64,000 bases of DNA from Isochrysis galbana (lineage: Eukaryota; Haptophyta; Isochrysidales; Isochrysidaceae), in the NCBI GenBank assembly GCA_018136815.1, contig CM030931.1:629511-693510 (forward strand), given 5' to 3'. The position numbers and the translations under genes were made by a program. Under the pieces are notes generated by a model. That model ran no database searches and was not told the origin of the DNA. It worked only from the letters and a program-made list of their open reading frames with translations. Positions 32,412-41,930 of the stretch are shown here, piece by piece (the first letter of the stretch is position 1; each line of letters opens with the position of its first letter).

Positions 32412-32434
32412 ATGAAGGCAAGCCGCCTCCTAAG

Positions 32435-32856
32435 TACAAAAAAACCTTTTAATATTCTCGCCTCACACGTGGCACTGGAAGACGCTCACGAAGCCACGCC
32501 CTTTCTCTTCCCACTCCCTCACTCCCTGCCTTGCGGCAACTCCCCTCGTGCTCTACTTAGGAGCCCGGGTCGTGCGGGGGGTCCGAGCGTCCGAGCTAAG
32601 CGGGATGCACCTGTCCCCAACAGTATGTTCTCTCCTTCCTCTTGTTCTGTTGAGTGACCTGTCTATACTGAGCCCCTAAGTAGAGCACAAGGCACAAGGG
32701 GAGGTGCCGCAAGGCGGGTTAAAAGGGAAAGAAGAAAGAAGAAAGAAGGGGTATGGGCCATAGCCATAGGCGTGGCTGCTACAAATGGGAGAATGGGAGT
32801 CCCAACCAAACAACCAAAGCCGCGCATGAGGCGAGAATTTTAAACGTTTTTTTTTT
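32435..32856. mobile_element. ~420-bp inverted-repeat (foldback/MITE-like) element
   Basis: The left end AAACCTTTTAATATTCTCGC and right end (inverted) AAACGTTTAAAATTCTCGCC are related and are followed by CACGTGGC / GCGCGGC. A second inverted pair lies inside: CTTGCGGCAACTCCCCTCG...CTCTACTTAGGAGCC (32530-32565) against CCCCTAAGTAGAGCAC...GCCGCAAGGCG (32670-32717). The whole piece could fold back on itself. Related pieces are at 1.3-1.6, 4.0-4.5 and 28.6 kb. Confidence 0.7.
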
Positions 32857-33287
32857 CGGTAGGGAGGTAGCGGATGCCAGGTAAGTCGTAGGTGTTAGCC
32901 CAGCAGAATCTCCAGATGGTTTCCCCCCCTCTCTTCTATTCACACACACTCATACGACTCGTATACCTTTTAATAAATATGTCGAACGCTAGAGTGGGAG
33001 TAGAGTCGGGATAATGGAATAGGGCTCTAAGGTAGAGCTCTATTCATAGAGGAAGTGTGCTGCCCTTTATAAGCTGCCCATCTCCTTTCTCTCTCTGTCT
33101 CTCTCTCCCTCTCTCCGCTCTCGCTCTCTCCCGCGCTCTGCCTTGCTTCCCCTCGCCTCCGCCTCTGCCCCACCGCCCCACCTCCCTCTCGCCTTGAGCG
33201 TCCCCCACACGCACCCACCCACCCGTCACACTTCACGCTTTGGGCCCTTCCTCTCGCCTTCCCGTTCCCTCGCCCATCCCCTTGCCC
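32857..33287. promoter_or_regulatory. CT-rich leader of the SANT/Tudor gene
   Basis: 32870-32925 is a fragment of the 'CCGGAAACCGAAG' family tail (GTAGGTGTTAGCCCAGCAGAATCT). From about 33083 to the ATG at 33288 the plus strand is nearly all C and T, with a CTCTCTCTCC core at 33085-33135, as seen before other genes here. Confidence 0.5.
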
Positions 33288-34931
33288 ATGGGGTCTATCA
33301 ACGCGGAGTTGCTGCGCCTCGCGCCCACCAAGGATTGGGTTGCTGATTCTCGCAAGCCGGAGGAGCCGAGCGACGAGGAGGAGGTGGGCGAGCAAATAAA
33401 CAACACACGCGCGGGAAAGCTCATTGCCGACTCTAGCTACAGCATCCCATCCATCAACTGGATGCGCAGACACTTCGGTCCGCCCGTGCCGATGAGGAGC
33501 GAGGGTGGAGAGGGGGACGAGGCCAGGCTGCGCGAGGCGATCGCGACCGTGCTGCCGCTGCTGCGCGAGATCTTCAAGTACGTGACTCTCTATAAGACCG
33601 GCCACATCGATTGGCAGGCCGTCGCGCAGGCATACAACTTGCAGGGCGAGGTTCTTTCGCCCATCTCTGCTGTGGAAGCGAAGCGCCTTTGGAGGGCCGT
33701 TGCATACGTACGGGTCGAGATGGGCGAAGATGACGTCGCTGAGACGCCCGAGCTGCAGGCCGAGGTGCGCAAGCTACTCGACACGCGACTCGCCCGGGCG
33801 CTCCCCGCACGCGCTCGCAAGGCTGCCGATGCGACGAGCACGGATGCACCCGCGTCTGTGGCGGTGGCAGCCGAAGACGATGCGGAATCCGACTTTGAGG
33901 GCTACATCTACAACCAGCGCGAGCGAGAGTCCAATGTAGAGCAGACGCAGCCGAGCGGCGTGAAATCGAGCACGAGCGGGACACTGCGCCTCTATGGACG
34001 CCCCTGGCCACCAGCAATCGGCTTTGTGGCGCCACAGCCTCCCGCAGACGGCTCCGGCCCCTTTGACCTGGGCCTCGATCCACCGAAGAAGGGCAAGGGC
34101 GCCAACAAGAAGGAAGAGGAGGAGATGTCCTTGCAAGAGGCCATGCGATTGACGGTGCGAAAGTGGGAATACCCTCGTGGCACACTGCCCACCTCCTTCC
34201 GCGCGTGCATGCCTCACAAAATCGATGACCCACGTAGAACGCATTCATTCGTGCAGGTGTTGTCAAAGCCGTGGACGGAGGAGGACGACAAGAAGCTGGT
34301 GGCATTGGTGGCCAAGCATGGGCTGAAGGAGCAGACGGCGCTCGAGAAGGGCATGAGGCGAACGTGGGGGTCCATCTCAAGTCGCATACGGGTACTGCAA
34401 AACAAGGGTCAGATCCCAAAGCAAGATCCCTCGGCGGCCACCGCCGCTCCCGTCGCAGCGGGGCGGGCGAAGCCGCCCCAATCCAAGTCGAGTAGTGGTG
34501 GTGTCAAGCGCGATCGGAACTTCGCAGTCGGTGCCGAGAAGCAGGCGCCGACAGTAGACCCGCTCGCTGTGAAAGCGGCTCCGAAGCGCAAGTTGGACGA
34601 CGTAAACGTCAAGTCGGGTGCCGGGCTGTCAAAGCCGGAGAAGTCACTAAAAAAGGCCAAGCCGAAGTCTTTGCTTAGGACTGACCGAGCTCCTACGCTC
34701 AGCAAGCGAGCTGCGAAGGATCTTGTGGGCCGGTCAATCGAGATCTATTGGGATGGGATGGATACCTTTTACGAGGCGGAAGTTCTAAGCTATGATGAGG
34801 AGAAGCGCGAGCACTTCGTGCGATACGTCGACGACGGTGTCGAGGAGGTTGAGACGTTGCACACAACGCCTTGGAAGGGGCCATTGCCGAAACCCACAGC
34901 ACGAACAGCGAAACGACCGAGGACAGAATGA
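33288..34931 (+). CDS. SANT/Myb-domain plus Tudor-like chromatin protein
   Basis: A single exon of 547 aa. I chose the ATG at 33288 (MGSINAELL); the frame is open further up but only from a TTG. Residues ~326-372 look like a SANT/Myb repeat (KPWTEEDDKKLVALVAKHG, then a W in RRTWGSISSRI). Residues ~480-525 look like a Tudor or similar barrel (VGRSIEIYWDGMDTFYEAEV, HFVRYVDDGVEEVETL), which in other proteins reads methylated histone tails. An N-terminal helical domain (IDWQAVAQAYNLQG) may be another Myb-like fold. Lys-rich linkers suggest nuclear location. DNA- or histone-binding is inferred from folds only; no enzyme motif is present. Confidence 0.75.
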   Translation: MGSINAELLRLAPTKDWVADSRKPEEPSDEEEVGEQINNTRAGKLIADSSYSIPSINWMRRHFGPPVPMRSEGGEGDEARLREAIATVLPLLREIFKYVTLYKTGHIDWQAVAQAYNLQGEVLSPISAVEAKRLWRAVAYVRVEMGEDDVAETPELQAEVRKLLDTRLARALPARARKAADATSTDAPASVAVAAEDDAESDFEGYIYNQRERESNVEQTQPSGVKSSTSGTLRLYGRPWPPAIGFVAPQPPADGSGPFDLGLDPPKKGKGANKKEEEEMSLQEAMRLTVRKWEYPRGTLPTSFRACMPHKIDDPRRTHSFVQVLSKPWTEEDDKKLVALVAKHGLKEQTALEKGMRRTWGSISSRIRVLQNKGQIPKQDPSAATAAPVAAGRAKPPQSKSSSGGVKRDRNFAVGAEKQAPTVDPLAVKAAPKRKLDDVNVKSGAGLSKPEKSLKKAKPKSLLRTDRAPTLSKRAAKDLVGRSIEIYWDGMDTFYEAEVLSYDEEKREHFVRYVDDGVEEVETLHTTPWKGPLPKPTARTAKRPRTE

Positions 34932-35720
34932 GCGTATTGGGACCGATGCTTATCGGCAAATCACCGACTGTGGGTGCCGGCTAGGGAGTTTGGCCTCGCT
35001 AGACTTGTGGTAGTGCATAGACCGAATGGTTGATGGAGGCACTTCCATGAAGCACGATCGATGCCTTTATGTGGAGGATCTCACCGCGACTATTAATATC
35101 GAGTAGGGATGGATGGTCTTGACCACCCTGGAGCAGAGAGCAGAGAGGCGCGTTGACCACACTCCTGTCGCGAGCCGGCTGATCGTGTGTAGCCCATGGG
35201 CATACATGGCACTGGCCACGTCCGTCGATAGGTCCTAGCCTGAGAGCATGGTGAGGGCATAGTGGGCACTGGCGTGCACACGCACGCGTGCTTCCGTGAT
35301 GCGCAGCACATCGATCAGCACTCGAGCACATTGAACCACGCCCCGTCATCGCCCTCTGCCGACTTTTTTTGCGTGTCCGGAAGGGCCAAACAAGCACGCC
35401 CAAGCGTGTGGGGTGAAGATCTGTAATGAGCCGCAATGGCGCTGCTCCCTCCTTGCCCTCCCTCAGTGTGGGTTGGAGCTTCTGCCCACGCCACAAGCAC
35501 GTATTAGCTAGAAGTACAAATCTATCTGAGCATTAGTACCACTACTCTCACTAGCCCGGTACTAACACGACAGCCCTCAGCGCACCTGCCCGTACACCTT
35601 GGCGCGTGCTGTTGTCACAAATACATACTCCTATGCGCCCTTCCACATCTCCCCCCTCGCAGGCCCCCGGCTCCCATTCTAACTCCCCACAAGTTAAAAT
35701 GAGGGAAAACCCATTGAGGC
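34932..35720. other. Gene-free spacer
   Basis: No supported gene or repeat. A minus-strand frame (34999-35496) lacks motifs. Confidence 0.4.
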
Positions 35721-35727
35721 GGTCCGG

Positions 35728-35843
35728 TCGACGCCGGCCGACTCTCCGGGAAAAAGCACCGGGGGGGGGAGGAGGAACCTCTCGTCAAAAAAGGAGAACG
35801 GCCCTTACAGCTCGCGCCGCGAGCGGTCCTCGAAGAAATAAAT
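35728..35843 (-). repeat. Repeat paired with 46787-46900
   Basis: Read on the minus strand, TTCTTCGAGGACCGCTCGCG through AAGGGCCGTTCT and the poly-C/G run to TTTTTCCCGGAGAGTCGGCC parallels 46787-46900. The copies are inverted relative to each other. Confidence 0.65.
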
Positions 35844-35849
35844 GACTGC

Positions 35850-37050
35850 GCCCCCCGATATCTGCCACAGGGACGTCTTGAGCCACTCCCTTCTTCTCGC
35901 CTCTCCTGTCGCCAGCCGCCCCCCTTCGCCCGTTTGCTAACGCAAACGGGGCTCGTTTCTCACCACACTCCATCGGGGGGGTGCAAATCCCCCCTCTCCC
36001 TCGTTCCATTCTCTTCCGCCCCGGTCCCTGCGGCGCGTCGCCATGCGGCGCGCCATGGCCTGCTCTCAGAGGTCCTTCAGGGGCGCCCAGAGGGCCAGCA
36101 GGGCCAGCTCAGGGGGCAGTGGAGGCTGGGGCTCAGCCCCTGGCCCCCCCTGCCTCTCCCTCGCTCGCCTCGCTGGCCTTGGGTGCCGCCCTGAGGCCCC
36201 TGTCTGCCTGGCGACCAGGGATGGGGGGGGAGTCAGTACGAGAGCAGGCCCATGCGGGCCTGGGAGTGCGGCTCGCGGCCCGCGCCCACTAGGGGTCTGG
36301 GCTGATTTGATGAGTGCCCTGCCCCTGCCAGAGGGCAGGGGCTGGGGTTGAATGTACCGGCCCACCCCGGGGGGTGTCCGCGATGGAAAGAGGGGGGCGC
36401 GAGGCCCCCATTGACCCCCACTTATAAAAGTAGGTTGAGTATTAGCTAGAAGTATATTATAACACATCGCGAGCCCAAGCAGGCACGCGCTCCAAGATAG
36501 ACGGTCCAAAAGGCCTGCCCGGCCCCCACACTCCGAACCAGGGCCCCTAGGTAGTGTACCAGGGCCGGACCCCGGAAACCGAAGAAGAAGGAACGAAGGG
36601 GGGCAGGGAAAGAGGTGGGGGGAGGGAAGTTAAGGGCGGTGTTAGTAGTGAAGGGAGATCCCGTCAATAGTAGGTGTGTAGCCCAGATTCTTCAGATGTT
36701 TTTTTTAGAAGTGTATTAAACCGCGGCCTTCACAACCTACTTTTATATATAAGTTGGGGGCAATGGGGGTCTTGCGCCCCCCTCACTCCAACGCAGACAT
36801 CGCCCCGGCGGGATGGCGCCTGCAGCATACAACCTCAGGCCCCCCAACTAATCTTATGATTGGTCGCCATGGAGCATGGAGGGGGGCCTCGCGCCCCCCC
36901 CACTCTCTCGACTCTCCTCATGGGCCCGGATGGGACGTCAGGTATCAGGTCGTAAGGGCTCGCCGGCCTTATACCTGATGTCAGCCTGATATCAACCTGA
37001 TATCAGGTTCAATATCAGGTTAGTATTATAAGGGTATTGTAATGTTATAA
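35850..37050. repeat. Mosaic of dispersed repeats
   Basis: 36040-36420 is a G/C-rich segment related to those at 17.9-18.1 and 60.2 kb, ending in the inverted terminus ACTTATAAAAGTAGGTTG at 36419-36436. 36548-36710 is a 'CCGGAAACCGAAG' copy. 36735-36790 is a CAACCTACTTTTATA copy. 36843-36900 has AACTAATCTTATGATTGGTC. 36940-37020 has four TGATATCA-type motifs. No gene is visible. Confidence 0.65.
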
Positions 37051-37055
37051 TGATT

Positions 37056-37903
37056 TGACGAATTGGAGTGGCCCACAAGGCCTGAGGGCAATGAGGAAGG
37101 GGCGAAGCCGGCGGCAGGCGCGGCGAGGGAGACCACTTCGGAGGTGCTGACGGGCTGAAGCCCGTCAGCAGAGGAAGGCGGGCAGGCGGGCTTGAGCGAG
37201 GGCGAGGACGGCGGCGAAAGCGACATTGAGCGAGCGGCGAGAGGCGAGGGTGAGTGAGAGGAGGGCTGTGGTGGCAGGGGCTGGCAAGGCGAGGCGAGGT
37301 TGTAGGGTATGAGTGTTACGAGAGCGAGAGCGACGAGAGCGAGAGCGACGACGGATGACGACTGACGATAGGACGACGGACAAAGACACCCAGGAAAACA
37401 CCCCGACTCTCGCCCCACGACTTTCTCACATAACTCGACTGAAATCAAACCCAAACACTCCGATCAGACAACGACGGACGACGATCAAAGGGCGATCTGT
37501 CGGCGATCTTGTCTGGAACGGGAATCGCACCATAACGGAATCGAGGGGCAATCTTGCCGCACAGGATTCCAAGAGACTTACCAAATAAGACGAGAGAAGT
37601 GCGATATGCTTAAGGAGGAGGTACGAAGAGATCGCAAATTAAACCTGATTGCCCCCAGAAGCAGATAAAGAACCGCAGGGGAGATAGCAAATTAAACCTA
37701 TCTGCGAGGCGCCTGGGAGGAAGAGAGGTGGGGAAACTTCCCTTCTCTTTCGAGAGGAAGAGAGAGGGCGCTCCACAACCCCCGATCCCATGCATCCAAG
37801 CGAAGCTTTTGACCGAGAACGAGAACGAGAGGATTATAACGATAAATACCGAACGACGAAGAGAAGAGCGAAGCCTAACGAGTGTCGATTCGCGAATGCG
37901 ACA
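37056..37903 (-). repeat. 3' LTR of the Ty3/gypsy element
   Basis: 848 bp, on the minus strand from TGTCGCATTCGCGAATCG to CCAATTCGTCA. It matches the other LTR with an offset of 7366-7367, so it differs by one indel and a few substitutions. Confidence 0.95.
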
Positions 37904-38857
37904 CCCCCCTGCTAGGATCGAGCGTCCCGCGAGGAAAGAAGAGAACCTAACGGACATCGGAGAGCTCCAAGCAAGCCACGAGAAAGGCAGAAGAGCAATC
38001 CTGAACGAGACCGAATGAGCCAAGAGCGAAGAGCGAATAAATCCGAAGAGCGAATGAAACAATAAATCCGAATGGAGGGAGAGCCGCGCGCCAAACGCCG
38101 AACCAAGACGGAAGACGTGATGAGCGACGCACCGAGAAGTTACGAACAATCGAGGACCGATGAGAACGCAGAACGACGAGAATCGAGAATCGAGAGCGAG
38201 AAACGAAGAACGCGGAACGACGAGAATCGAGAATCGAGATCGAGAGCGAGAAACGAAGAACGATAAGAACGCGGAACGATGAGAATCGAGAATCGAGAAT
38301 CGAAGAACGAACGACGAACGACGAACGACGAACTATAAGAATAGTGCGCGACGATCGAAGAGACATGAAGTACCACACCCGTCCGGACGATAAGTGTAGA
38401 ATCGGCGGCCGGCGCGGCAGACCGCAGGACTCAACGCTGCAACCCATCCTCTTCTCTCTTTTACGAGAGTTTTACCTGGATGTTTGGGCGGTGTGGCGGC
38501 ACCCAAGTTACAACGCGGCGTCTCCTGTGCTCCAAGATATCAAAAGTCGAGCGACCAACGGCGAAAGGCGGCGAGATAGTACGATTGTACCGAGCACGTC
38601 ACGCGCGAGCTAAACGACGAGGTACGGGGGTCTCCTGACAGAGCGCAGCGAAAGGGGAGGGAGATCCATCCTCCGTGGTCGAAAGGGGGGCGAGCCATAC
38701 CTCTCTTCCCGCGGGGGGAACTATTCGGCGGCCGCGGGGGGGAAATTCGGCGGCCGCGGGGGGGGAACAGGAAAAGAATTCCCGTACGTTCCAGTACCCC
38801 GATCAAACGTAAACGACGGCGTTGATAGATATCGGGGGGGCGTGACAGTCGCGACTG

Positions 38858-40642
38858 TCAGAAGAACGCAGAGGGTGTATCGAGGAGAGAGACGAGGGTG
38901 CGATCCGATGGCGACAGGCGTGCGAGAGCCTCGGAGCGACAGCGAACGAAGGTAGGCGAGGCAAGGGCAGCGTGCGCAAATGCGTGGGAGCCAAACCACG
39001 GGGAACCGCGCGACGATCCCGACGAGTACCACCACTGCCCGAGGACGAAGACCGCGTGCTGCGGCCGCATCATTGGACCTGCAGGGTTGGCAACAGACGG
39101 GCGGGCTGAGACGGGCAAATGGGAGACATGAGCAATGGGGCCACTGTGCGAGGACGGTGCGAGACGAGGCGAGCGGCGCGGGGCCTGATGATCCGAGCCG
39201 GTGGTCTCGGATCCCACGGGAGCTTCGATCGCGTGCGACGTCGGCGGGGCTGAGACGGTCTGAGATTGTGATTCTGCAGCCCGCTTTCTCATCTGAGGCT
39301 TACGAAGAGGCGGGAAGGGGTGAGCATCATCATAGGCGGTGACGAGCGACTCGCAGCGGCGAAGCAGTTCGGCTAGCGGCTCCCATGTGGCCGCAGCTTT
39401 CGCGTAGCCACGCCATTTGACGAGATACTGCCTGGAATCACCTCGACCCTTGCGGTCAAGGAGTGAATCCACCAGATACTCATCTCTTTGGACGGGGTCT
39501 TCATCTGTGAGGGTATAGTAGGGACGGAGGTTAGTCACATGCACCTCTTCGGAGAGGAGGCGATTTTCTTGGTCGCGTAGTCGGTAGCGGCCAGCGCCAA
39601 GCGCCTCGGCAATGCGGTATGGTCCGCTGTAGTGGTAGAGGAGCTTGTTGCGGTGTCCTGGAATCTTGCGAACCACCCTATCACCTGGAGTAAATTGGAT
39701 GGGGGGAGAGTGAGTGCGTAGCGTGTCAGCAAGTGCGTCGGCTTGAGATTCTAAAGTTGCATCATAAGCTGCGGCCCACGCTGCCTTTAAACGACAATGC
39801 ATTTTCCAAGCGTACGAGCGAATTTCCTGAGGTAACTCGGGAGGTGGGCCAGTGTCAGGTGGATCAGAAAGCTGGGCAGGCAGGCGAAGCTCACGGCCAT
39901 AGAGCAAGGCAGCAGGCGACATGCGGGTGATGCGATTGGCGGAAGCGCGCATGCTCATTAGAAAGAACGGAAGATGATCGACCCAATGGCCGCCGCCTTC
40001 ATCGGTAGCGCGAGCCATGTTGATCAACGTCTGTTGCGCTCGTTCCACCAGGCCCACACTCTCGTGATGATGAGGTGTGCTAGGCCGCAAGTCGGTGCCG
40101 GTGCGCTCGAGGATGACCGAGGTGAGTTGGCTAGCGAGGTTGCTGCCGGAGTCCGAGCGAAGTTGCCTTGGTACTCCGTGCCGAGAAACGACGTACGACA
40201 TGAAGGCGTGAAGAGCGTCGGCACTCGAGGGGTCGCCGTTGTGAGGGGCCGCCTCGATCCAACGAGTGAGCGAGTCCACGAAAACGAGGAGCTTGTCGAA
40301 GCCTCGAGAGCCCTTGATGAAGTCGTGCGTAGGAGCCATCGAGACGACGTCGCAGAAGACGATGTCGAACGGATAGGCGCCGACCTGCGGTCCCTTTGGA
40401 TCGTCCCTTGTCGGCACTCGTCGGTAGAGTAGACCTGATTGCAACAGACATCGCGAAGATTCACGACTGAGCCAACGCAAGCGACGATGATCGAGGTCGG
40501 AGTTGCGAGGAGAGGAAGAGAGGAAGCGGATGAGGTCGTGGCCGTCGGGGTCCTCGGCCTGTGCCTCCTTGAGCGCCTCGGCGTTAGGTGTACCGACGTC
40601 GAGGTAAGAGAGGTTGATAGAATCCCTGGTCGTAGAGGACAA
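38858..40642 (-). CDS. Pol C-terminal part: integrase and chromodomain
   Basis: An open frame of about 590 codons (no ATG at its upper edge, as expected for a cut polyprotein). It contains the retroviral-type integrase core: FDIVFCDVVS and DKLLVFVDSLTRW (first Asp region), RQLRSDSGSNL (second Asp), and ESVGLVERAQQTL with the Glu. Next is the GPYRI SH3-like block (LLYHYSGPYRIAEAL) and a chromodomain (EYLVDSLLDRKG, QYLVKWRGY, ATWEPLAEL), which directs chromovirus insertion to particular chromatin. A Pro-rich tail of ~120 residues follows. The catalytic residues look intact. Confidence 0.92.
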   Translation of the reverse strand: MSSTTRDSINLSYLDVGTPNAEALKEAQAEDPDGHDLIRFLSSSPRNSDLDHRRLRWLSRESSRCLLQSGLLYRRVPTRDDPKGPQVGAYPFDIVFCDVVSMAPTHDFIKGSRGFDKLLVFVDSLTRWIEAAPHNGDPSSADALHAFMSYVVSRHGVPRQLRSDSGSNLASQLTSVILERTGTDLRPSTPHHHESVGLVERAQQTLINMARATDEGGGHWVDHLPFFLMSMRASANRITRMSPAALLYGRELRLPAQLSDPPDTGPPPELPQEIRSYAWKMHCRLKAAWAAAYDATLESQADALADTLRTHSPPIQFTPGDRVVRKIPGHRNKLLYHYSGPYRIAEALGAGRYRLRDQENRLLSEEVHVTNLRPYYTLTDEDPVQRDEYLVDSLLDRKGRGDSRQYLVKWRGYAKAAATWEPLAELLRRCESLVTAYDDAHPFPPLRKPQMRKRAAESQSQTVSAPPTSHAIEAPVGSETTGSDHQAPRRSPRLAPSSHSGPIAHVSHLPVSARPSVANPAGPMMRPQHAVFVLGQWWYSSGSSRGSPWFGSHAFAHAALASPTFVRCRSEALARLSPSDRTLVSLLDTPSAFF

Positions 40643-40799
40643 TCTGGACGACCGTTCGTCAGCTTGCAGACTAGATGCCGTAGTGGTACGAGAACGAGAG
40701 GCGGCTGACCATCCGATGCCGTGGTGGAGCGAGAGTTAGGGACGACGGCGGCTAGTAGCTGCCCACCCCCCTGCTTAGGAGCGGACGTCTCCGACGTCT

Positions 40800-41303
40800 C
40801 ATCGTCTGCCGCCACCAAGCGTGACACGCCATCAGCATCCTTTTGATTAGCACCTGGTTTGTGCTAGACGGTGAAATTGAGCCGCGGCAGAAATCGTATC
40901 GGACATGCGTTGCGGGTTGGAATGAATCCACCTCAGGCCAGCGTTCGAGAGATAGGTGCACGGCGGGTGCGAGATAATCAAGTCCCAACCAAGGTCTTGG
41001 ACGAGATCGGCATCCCCGTCGAAGTGCGGAACGTAATCGACCTCAGACGGGAACCAGGTCGCACGTCGCTACATCAGCGCCAGCGAGAAGAAACATCGAC
41101 GAGACCACTCCACTCGTCTCGCCGATAACCAAGACGCGAGGACACGAGACGCCGTCGGTCTGCGCGGCCTCGACGTCACGCCTAATGTCGCCGAGCGTGA
41201 CACAAATTTCATCGAAGTGGACGGGAAGTACCTGAGCCGGAGACTCAGGCGGTTGACCAGGGCGCAAAACGAGCTGTGCCGCCTCGGCGATATCTTTCGG
41301 CAT
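40800..41303 (-). pseudogene. DNA-methyltransferase-like fragment fused to RNase H end
   Basis: From MPKDIAEAAQLVL (41303) the frame reads PRVLVIGETSGVVSSMFLLAG and ADVATCDLVP, an SAM-binding start. A one-base shift near 41044 moves it to a second frame that reads SEVDYVPHFDGDADLV and DLIISHPPCTYLSNAG then LRWIHSNPQRM. The PPC is the nucleophile motif of cytosine-C5 enzymes, and this HPPCTYL type is known from phage-like methylases. The C-terminal target-recognition half is missing. From about 40851 a third frame gives HKPGANQKDADGVSRL, the conserved end of Ty3 RNase H. The deletion that removed RT/RH therefore joined these two parts. Confidence 0.7.
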
Positions 41304-41930
41304 AACGCGCGCGGCACCGTGGGCGGCGGCGGGTTAGAAAGCGAGATCGAGGACGTACGAGAGGGTCTCTCCCTCCCTCAAGGGAGAACGAGTGCGCGCG
41401 AGATGAACGAGCAAATCTTCAGCGGCCGGAACCAAAGTCAGGCGCACTGAAAACTGGCGAAGCGGAACGACAGCGGAAACGGAAACGAAACTGCGAGTGA
41501 CCGGAATGGACGGAGACGCGGCGACCAACGTGTGAGCCGTCTGAAAAGAACGGGGCGCGGCAGCCGGAAGAGAGTCGGACGAGAAGAGAGCAGGCTGAGA
41601 ACGGAACAATCGACGGAATGCGCGTTGTACGACGGAGGGCATGTTGGCGAATACCCCTCCGTCAGCGAACGATTCATCAGACGAGCGAGTCGGTATCGGT
41701 TGCCAACCCAATCGGGTTGGCGCGACTATCGTAGGCGGCGCGAGCCAGCGGCGAACAGCGAGGGTGTAGGCCACCGTCCATCCGGAGGGGCTAACCTCGC
41801 TGGCACGGCCAAGGCAGCTTAACGGCGAGTTTCGAGGGAACGAATTGGCCAGTCCATCCAAGATTTGACTGGCTACAGCAGACGGATCGGCAGCGACGGG
41901 GCTCAAGGCAAGAGTTAGTGTTGAGCGCTC

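Larger units (their letters stand above)
28792..32428. mobile_element. TIR-bounded block of foreign-looking genes with IS5-type transposase relic
   Basis: TTGCCTTCATTTGGT lies at 28799-28813 and, inverted, at 32407-32421; with the flanking bases the similarity extends to about 22 bp (AGGCGSCTTGCC...). Two further plus-oriented copies (TTGCCTTCATTCGGT) are at 29888-29902 and 30635-30649. At three of the four ends, a GTAACGAAAC motif follows some 25-55 bp inside. All plausible genes within are intronless and on the minus strand, and parts (30.1-30.5 kb) are much more AT-rich than the host. I read this as one or two nested DNA transposons with cargo genes, or a viral fragment carried by them. 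I found no convincing TSD. Confidence 0.6.

Noticed and set aside
37947-38447. Ser/Arg-rich frame between integrase and the 3' LTR
   Set aside because: It is built from GAGAATCGA-type short repeats and resembles no retroelement protein.
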